Assembly (NCBI RefSeq): GCF_037975245.1
Contig: NC_092573.1
Coordinates: forward strand, 12,335,001-12,399,000
Direction: 5' to 3'
Origin: Apostichopus japonicus
Taxonomy: Eukaryota > Echinodermata > Holothuroidea > Aspidochirotida > Stichopodidae
Length of the DNA stretch: 64,000 nucleotides
Within the stretch, counting starts at the first letter, position 1. Every line of letters begins with the position of its first letter. This document shows, piece after piece, positions 57,539 to 64,000 of the stretch. A model generated the notes under the pieces. That model was given only the letters and a program-made list of their open reading frames with translations. It was not told the origin of the DNA and searched no databases. The position numbers and the translations under genes are program-made.

Positions 57539-58360
57539 CATGGTAACGTTACTGTATCCTAGTTAGCGAAATTTTACCAACATACGGTGATTTGCACCGA
57601 AGGCCTAATGGACGATTAATCTAACGAATACATGTAGGCCTATAGTCTACCATTGCAAATGTAACACCACAGGTGAATTAATGACTGCTTGGTCGATTTC
57701 CTGGCCCTGGTTTATCATCATCCAAAACACGTAACATATACTATATCCGGCCATAGTATATAATAATGCTATACCACAATAATAACGAATAGGTGCCTAT
57801 GTTGCAAGAGCTGAAGTAGTACAGATAACCCCGGAGTTGCGGATAATTACGGTTAACATTTGTTGCTTTCAACTTTTTTGCAGGATGTTGTTAACTCAAA
57901 TGCGTTCAAATGTTACCTGTCTTGTTTAATTCGAGAAAAACGAACCAAAGTAGAGAATTTTACGTATTGCTTCGAACAGGGACGTAGCTAAGGTCTGATG
58001 ATTAGGGGGTGTAGTGGCTGAAATTCCAACTGGATGGGTTTCGAAGCCAGAAAATTCTGACTGCTGCCTTGTACACCCCCCCCCCCCCCCCGCGCTACTC
58101 GTCAACGAAACGGTCAGTCAGACACCCCATCTTTCGCGACTGCACTTTTGTTCCGAACTTTTCTCGATACATTTGTACCCACTGGCCCTCACTTCACAAA
58201 CTTATTAATCACTTGGTTAATCAAGTAAGCAACTGAGTATAAGTTATTTGCTTGAAGGCTACACAGACTACTAACTACAAAAGCTATGCTAGTGTAACGG
58301 AGCTCGGATCATCACGATTTTACTGAATCGAGGGCGCCCGACACCTTTCTTAATTCCGTG

Positions 58361-58660
58361 ACCGGACAAATACCCCCCAGACAAATACCCCCCGGACGAT
58401 TACGCCCCAGACAATAACCCCCCCGGACGATTACCACCCGGACAGATACCCCCCGGACAAATACCATCCCGGACAACTACCCCCCAGGACAACTACCACC
58501 CGGACAGAAACCCCCCGGACAATTACCCCCGAGGACAAAAACCCCCCGGACAAGTACCCACCCGGACAACTACCCCCTCGGACGAATACCCCCTAGACAA
58601 TTACCCCCCTAGACAATTACCCCCCGGATAAATACCCCCGGACGAATATACCCCTGGATA
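58361..58660. repeat. C-rich minisatellite (CCCCCGGACAAATAC units)
   Basis: About 20 irregular units of 14-17 bp with the pattern CCCCCGGACAATTAC. The pyrimidine/purine bias between strands is strong. No gene is implied. Confidence 0.85.
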
Positions 58661-59646
58661 TATGCCGTTAACTTTAGGAGACGGATACAGCGACGGATAC
58701 GCCCGTCTTTTTTCGAGTTTAGTTTCCCGCGGGCCTCAACATATACACTGGTCCCTCGGGCAACTCCGAGAGCATATTTACAATTGGGTCAGGGTGACGG
58801 TTAAACTGGCACCACTAGGTCGTCGTGTGCCCTGGCCCTTATAACCTCCTCCCGACTTTTAAAAAGATTCGAGCTTTTCATATATAAGCCCCCAAAACTC
58901 CTGGATAGGGTTTGACAATGGACCGAGGCCCGGGGGTTTGGTTTTGAATTGCTCACTGCTGGTAGTAACCAGGGGCGTATCCAGGATTTTCTAACCCGGG
59001 GGGCGCGAATTACTATCTAAGCGGAGCGCCACCATCGGTTGGCGCGGAGCGTACAAGAAAATTTCAGGTTTTGATACCCCCTAGATCACCGGAAATGGCA
59101 CTTCTCGGGCTTGAAAATGACCAACCAGATGTACACTTTTGCCTGAGAACCAAGTATTTCCCAATACTTTTTTTTCATCCATAACCTTTTTGAAGATTGT
59201 AACCAGTCACACATCATGTTCGACCTCATTGCATGTCCTGTTGATCATTGCTTTTGTAGGTGATTCTACGTCACGGCCCACAATATCCGAAAGCCCCACT
59301 TTTCAAAGTTTAAAGCCCATTATTTGTTCAGAATTTGAAAATTCACATTTCTCGTGAAGAAAATCACTTCAAAACATATACATAATGTTGCACAAAATTC
59401 AATCTATGGACAACCAATATAGAAAAACCTCCTTCAACCCCTAACAGAACGGTCAAAATTGCTACGAGTAGAGGGAAGTATGATGAAGAATGTTGGTCAG
59501 GAAGTTTTCGAAAATTCAGACACAGTTAATTTATTGGTGTACAAATATTACAACCTCTTATAACGGCAATTATAAAACTTGGTTGAAGGAAATGAAAAAT
59601 ACCAGATATTTCCGATATCAGATATTTCGAAACCGAACACTACACA
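58661..59646. other. Non-coding repeat-derived DNA
   Basis: A degenerate element at about 58972-59110 starts GGGGCGTATCCAGGATTTTC and contains the self-complementary word pair GGAGCGCCACC / GGTTGGCGCGGAGCG. A related stretch occurs at 60664-60815. The rest is AT-rich with no coding evidence. Confidence 0.5.
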
Positions 59647-59968
59647 CATAGGCGTAGGAGGCGGGGCTGCAGCCCCCCCCCCCCCAACCAAACTTGTTCC
59701 CCTGAAAATTCGCGCAATATGCTGAGAATAAATGAATAGTTTAAAAATTATCTCCTTGGTAATTAAAATAAAGTTCTAAGCTTGGCAGACTAATTCGCCA
59801 TTACTACTGTAAAAGAGAGTTTTGACATAATTGGACCTGTATGCTTTTTCTCCATCTACATAAGACATTTCGTTGTTTACATTAGCATCCTGCGGATGAC
59901 TGCGCAACTTTCACGGACCGTACGGTACACGATGCCATGCGATGTAATGACCTATGCTTGCTTATATG

Positions 59969-60192
59969 ATATTGTATGTATGTATGTATGTATGTATGTA
60001 TGTATGTATGTATGTATGTATGTATGTATGTATGTATGTATGTATGTATGTATGTATGTATGTATGTATGTATGTATGTATGTATGTATGTATGTATGTA
60101 TGTATGTATGTATGTATGTATGTATGTATGTATGTATGTATGTATGTATGTATGTATGTATGTATGTATGTATGTATGTATGTATGTATGTA

Positions 60193-60223
<31 letters not shown>

Positions 60224-60456
60224 ATATGTGATCTTCCCGCAAGCAGGAACTCGCGAAAGAAGCCATGGAGGCTTATAGACTCGCAAGCTGACCGAAGCCA
60301 ATCTCTCGGCACACATCCATTTAACGTCCATGTCGGGAAGTTGTTATTGAACAACACCCTTGCCAGACGACACACCTTGCTGTCGGCGGGGAATCGAACC
60401 GGGGATCTCATGACTGGGAGACGCCGGCGTTAACCACTAGGCTATACACTCCGCCT
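59969..60456 (-). mobile_element. tRNA-derived SINE, reverse, with expanded tail
   Basis: Read on the minus strand, the head at about 60456-60380 has a box A-like TAGCCTAGTGGTTAACGCC and a box B GGTTCGATTCC. The body has TTCGGTCAGCTTGCGAG and GCGAGTTCCTGCTTGCGGG, as in the SINE at 6313. The tail is the long ACAT microsatellite at 59974-60226. Confidence 0.85.
59974..60226. repeat. (TATG)n microsatellite
   Basis: About 55 TATG units, with one TGTGTGTGTG interruption near 60193-60206. Long open frames in several frames come from the repeat and are not genes. Confidence 0.97.
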
Positions 60457-60663
60457 ATTGACATTAACATGTTGAACGCGCGCTTTGCGCGCGAAAAATT
60501 TTGGTTATATTTTTCGGGCAAGTCGTTACAGCCCCCAAATCCAATTGGGCTCCTACGCCTTTGACTACACACATAGACAGTTTTGAGGCTATTCATTTTT
60601 GAACATGCATTTTCATGCTCACTGATATTATGTGATGTCTGCTCTTTGCTTTACAAATTCGAA

Positions 60664-61379
60664 CAGGCGTGTAGCGAGTAATTTGCCAACGGAAGGGCGA
60701 AGCCTGTAGGCAAACTATCTAAGCGAAGCGCCACCATGGGTTGGCGCGAAGCGTTCAAGAAAATTTTGGCCGAAAAAGCCTCCCAGATCGCTGGAAATGA
60801 CACTTCCCAGGCCTTGTAAGTTGCATCTAAGAATTGTCTATTTTTAAATTACTAGCGATATCATAGAGAAAATTTGCTCGGGGGGGGGGGGGGGGCGGTC
60901 GCCCCTTCCCGAAATGCGTCATGTTCCCCGACGACTCGGTCGAGTTCAAGACCAGCCACAGTTGGTTCCATTGCACAATTGAACAATTGTTCAAGGCGTC
61001 CATACACACACACGCGTTATGCTAGACCATATGTAGTATATATATATAGATACATTAGTGAGAGAGGAAAAATGGAAATGTCAACTAGAGCACCAATGGT
61101 GCAGAAGCTCATACCTTTTCGAGCTTAAAAATGTAGGGCCCACAAAACTTTATGGCCCACCAAATTTCCGGCCATTTTTCAGATTCCACCAATTTTGGGC
61201 CCATGAGGGATAACCCCCCCCCCCCTCCGTTAGCAGAATACTGGCCACACCACTGGCTATAATTCCTATTTTCCCCCTTTAAATCCTGTTTTACCCACTC
61301 TCTCAAACAATACCACTGACCTACCCTATTAAACTTTCTCCCCTCTACCTGAGCAGACCTGAAGTATGGAACGCGAAAA
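60664..61379. other. Non-coding repeat-derived DNA
   Basis: 60664-60815 is related to 58972-59110 (shared CTATCTAAGCGNAGCGCCACC). A G tract is at 60880-60895 and a C tract at 61216-61227, the latter next to CTGGCCACACCACTGGC, a hAT-type end. No gene. Confidence 0.5.
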
Positions 61380-61690
61380 GGGCAACCGTATTTCGTTGCC
61401 TAAACTAAGTTTGTTTCGTTGCCTAAACTAAGTTTGTTGCTGTCTAAACTAAAGCTGTTGCTGCTAGTTTACCATGTTGCTGTTGTTCGTTGATGTCTAA
61501 ACTTACGTTGATGTCTAAAGTCACGTTGACGACTAAACGCGCCTTAATGTCTAAACTCACGTTGATTTATAAACCTTACGGTTGATGTCTAAACTCACGT
61601 TGATGTCTAAAACTTTCATTGCTAAGTTAACTTACGGTTGATGTCTAAACTCACGTTGATGTCTACACTTTCGTTGCTATCTAAAGTTCC
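61380..61690 (+). repeat. GTTGATGTCTAAACTCAC minisatellite
   Basis: About 14 irregular units of 17-22 bp sharing GTTG(A/C)TGTCTAAACT. An inverted relative of the array (GTTTAGACAA, AACGTGAGTTT) starts at about 63905 and runs off the window. Confidence 0.82.
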
Positions 61691-63227
61691 GTTGTGAACA
61701 CATTGTGAACGAACATCATTCTTTCTTTTCAAAAAAAATTATAACAATCAACCGCAAGTTGCTTCCGTGCAGTGCTAACAACATATCTATTACAGAGATT
61801 TTCATGCTAAATACAGCCAATGTTGTTTTCTCAAATTTCCCGAGATTTGTTTGGTTAATAGTCCCTTACCCATTGTCTGCAAACATGCTTGCATCTTCAG
61901 TGCTCAATGAACGCAAAGTATGATGGTTTAACTATGTAACGCGAAAAAGGGGGGGGGGGTAATCGTTAATGGTCATGCCGGATTTGTAGCAACAGCCATG
62001 TAAATATCCTTAACAACCTGATTTGTCGAACAAAATCACGTTGTTAACGATATTTACATGATAGTTGATACAACTCCGAGGACGTTATTTACATTTATAT
62101 TGTTAATGTCATATTTGAATAATTGTTTTATCACAGAAAGTTATGAGTTGAGACAATCTATGAATTTTGCGGGAAGCTACCACAACATCTCTGATACTGA
62201 AAAGGACTTTAAATCTCACAGTATGTTTTGTTCTCTCCATATTGAGAGTTGATAATGTAAAATGTGCATTTATACCACAGTTATTTCTTCGTTGCAAACT
62301 TACGTAAAGTTTTGCGGTCCCTTTGACCACGTGCTTCAAGTCATGATTCTGGTGCAACACTAATTCGTGTGCATAAACTACTGCAGTCATACATCGTCAA
62401 AAATAGTCATTGAAGTTTCGACATTGCGTAAAAATGTTATTTAAATACTATAATTTTCGTGGAGTTGGTTGTTTCCAAATACTGAAAAGCATCCAGGGTA
62501 AATGTTGGATCAGTTGCTCTATGGTTGGATGTAGTCTGCGCTTCGTGAGTAACAAGAGGGGCACAGTATTGAAGTACGTAGGCAATATGACTCACAGAAC
62601 TAGTTTACTAAACCCGCCAAGCAAGTTCATTCGTAACACCAATCCAGTTCGGAGTTTCGATTTGCGAAAGGGATTGTGTTGTAAATGGAATATACACAAA
62701 CCTCGCTCAGCATTGTTAAGAATTTTAGACCAAAAAACCCGCTAACATGTTATGCAAGAAACGAATCATCCAAGATACACTCGAGTTTTGACTAAGGCTA
62801 TGTGTTGTAGGTAAGGTGATATGATCTTTTCTCCACAAATTTTCAGGATATGCGCATGTGCAGTTGAAACTCCGAAGTTTGAACAGGCCTAATACAAATT
62901 GCGTGGAATTTAGCGAGATATGCACACTACATTTGCGGGGATATTTGAAGAGTTGGGGTAGCTGGTGAAATCGCTGCAGGTCAAAGCATCGAGGTACTAT
63001 ATACGGAGTTGGAGAGGAGGAAAGAGTGGCAGGGCAGGCGAAATGAAGGTCGGACGGCCGCCCTTGTAAAACAGCGAAGCTAGGGCACTGGATGGCATCC
63101 GCCATATATATATTGTGTAGAGAATTCACAAAGTACAGGCAGTGATAAGATCGCATCTTCTCAACTATAAACACTAGTAAAAGTATAGGTCATATAATAA
63201 ACGCAATTGGTGTTCGATCGGGACGAA
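61691..63227. other. DNA between inverted minisatellites, no gene recognised
   Basis: Open frames of up to 149 codons (for example 62725-63174 minus and 62410-62745 plus) have no motif I recognise and no splice context. If the flanking arrays are element ends, this is the interior. Confidence 0.4.
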
Positions 63228-63500
63228 AACATTTGTCTTTAGTAATATTACTGTCATTCGTTTTACTTGATTGCCGACATTCCCCACAACATATCCAGAC
63301 ATCATGTAATGGTTCAATAATTCAATTTTAAGTACAGTATTTTATGCTGGCATTTTGTCTCGACACTCGTTTTACTTGATTACCGACATTCCCAGATTAT
63401 CTCTACACATTGTTGGAGGGGCTCAATGAAATCAGTTTAAAAATGCAGTATTTTTATGCTGGTACTTTGTCTAGACACTCGACGTTGTACTTGATTTCCG
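63228..63500 (+). repeat. ~115-bp degenerate tandem repeat
   Basis: ACTCGTTTTACTTGATT(G/A)CCGACATTC-type words recur near 63255, 63367 and 63482, with TTTTATGCTGG..TTTGTCT between them. About 2.5 units. Confidence 0.75.
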
Positions 63501-63904
63501 ACATTCACAGCGTATATGCATAGCCTATAAGTATAACATTATAACATTTTAAAAGTTGTTTACCGTGCAGCCTCCTATTCGTATGAGTTGTACTAACGCA
63601 CATGTTATCTGATAGGCTGGCTGTGGGAGATACGGTAGCTTATAAAACAAGGTTTCCACAAGTTTGCGTTTGGTGACTCCAAATGGACTTGGACCTCCAA
63701 GACCCCTATTGTTTTTGGTGCAGGTGTGTATAGCCACGTACAATAGACTGACCTGTGTTTATTTAATGTATCTAAATGGTGGTTCGGGCCATTTCTATAG
63801 TAACAGCTAGTTCTGCTTATACTAACACCTTTCTAGTGTACTGAAGTCATCGAAACCTCAATGCATTTTGCATTCTGGTTTACATTACGCGGTTGAGCAA
63901 TTTT
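63501..63904. other. No gene recognised
   Basis: Unremarkable AT-rich DNA. A short stretch at 63665-63705 (TGGACTTGGACCTCCAAG) is a small palindrome. Confidence 0.4.
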
Positions 63905-64000
63905 GAACAGCGCCGATAGCAACAACGTAAGTTTAGACAATGACGTATGTTTAGACAACGGAAGTTAAAATAACAACGTGAGTTTGAGCAACAACGTGGT
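63905..64000 (-). repeat. Inverted minisatellite, cut by the window end
   Basis: Units such as AACGTAAGTTTAGACAA are the reverse complement of the units at 61380-61690. The array continues beyond the window. Confidence 0.8.

Larger units (their letters stand above)
37430..58294. repeat. Segmental duplicate, copy 2
   Basis: This is the direct repeat of the segment at 1-33440. It contains a 4.4-kb transposon (38861-43297) and a fold-back insert (43876-44222) not present in copy 1, but lacks the 15.3-kb transposon and the LINE. The left border cannot be fixed because copy 1 is cut at base 1. The right border is near 58294, where text changes to CGGAGCTCGGATC. Confidence 0.92.
59647..60563. mobile_element. 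hAT-like element with a nested SINE
   Basis: ACTACACA occurs on both sides (59639-59646 and 60564-60571), an 8-bp target duplication. The ends are CATAGGCGTAGGAG and, inverted, CAAAGGCGTAGGAG. Adjacent G/C tracts match those of the MITE at 28690-29054, so the two belong to one end family. No transposase is coded; a SINE fills the centre. Confidence 0.85.

Noticed and set aside
59882-60433. Long (IHTY)n/(MYVC)n frames
   Set aside because: Translation of the (TATG)n SINE tail.
60380-60456. tRNA gene on the minus strand
   Set aside because: As above: it is the head of a SINE of the same family, with body and tail attached.
62410-63174. Two overlapping open frames (111 and 149 codons)
   Set aside because: No recognised motif, opposite strands, no splice context; could be interior of an unknown element but not supportable as genes.

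Overview
This is a piece of an animal nuclear genome. Spliced genes with GT/AG introns, tRNA-derived SINEs, a non-LTR retrotransposon fragment, hAT-like and CACTA-like DNA transposons and long microsatellites all point that way. The gene remnants (a histamine-N-methyltransferase-like gene, a PDE8-like exon, a rhodopsin-class GPCR exon) and the frequent TAGGCCTA-type words suggest a marine invertebrate deuterostome, perhaps an echinoderm. That taxon call is an inference and not proven.

The window is dominated by two direct copies of one segment. Copy 1 runs from base 1 (cut by the window edge) to about 33440. Copy 2 runs from about 37430 to about 58294. The order of contents is the same in both: a short tandem repeat, a 60-bp minisatellite, a SINE, an intact PDE8-like exon, a GPCR exon, and a three-exon HNMT-like gene. 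Sequence identity is high by eye, but insertions differ. Copy 1 alone carries a 15.3-kb DNA transposon (15137-30452) and a truncated LINE (30658-32883). Copy 2 alone carries a different 4.4-kb transposon (38861-43297) and a fold-back element (about 43876-44222). The partner copy keeps the empty site each time. A true tandem duplication, or two haplotypes placed end to end by an assembler, would both look like this.

The main discovery is the 15.3-kb element. Its ends begin CACTGTAAAAA / CACTCTAAAAA and it is flanked by TA duplications. It holds two genes on the minus strand. One is an 843-residue transposase in a single exon with two N-terminal zinc-finger-like motifs. The other is a 502-residue accessory protein that I assembled from nine exons; all eight junctions keep phase. 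The transposase exon lies inside intron 1 of the accessory gene. The left end has nine 77-bp subterminal repeats rich in TTTACCC. The 4.4-kb element is a relative with GGGCAAA/GGGTAAA subterminal motifs and a broken accessory-gene remnant but no transposase.

The HNMT-like pair is intact in both copies (297 residues each), but exon 3 has diverged much more than exons 1 and 2. The GPCR exon is intact in copy 2 and broken in copy 1 by a 263-bp deletion between 8-bp direct repeats. The regions outside the duplicate (33440-37430 and 58294-64000) are almost entirely repeats: a ~590-bp TCCA array, palindromes, a hAT-like element with a SINE nested in it, and two inverted minisatellite arrays at 61380-61690 and 63905-64000 that may be the ends of a further element running off the window.
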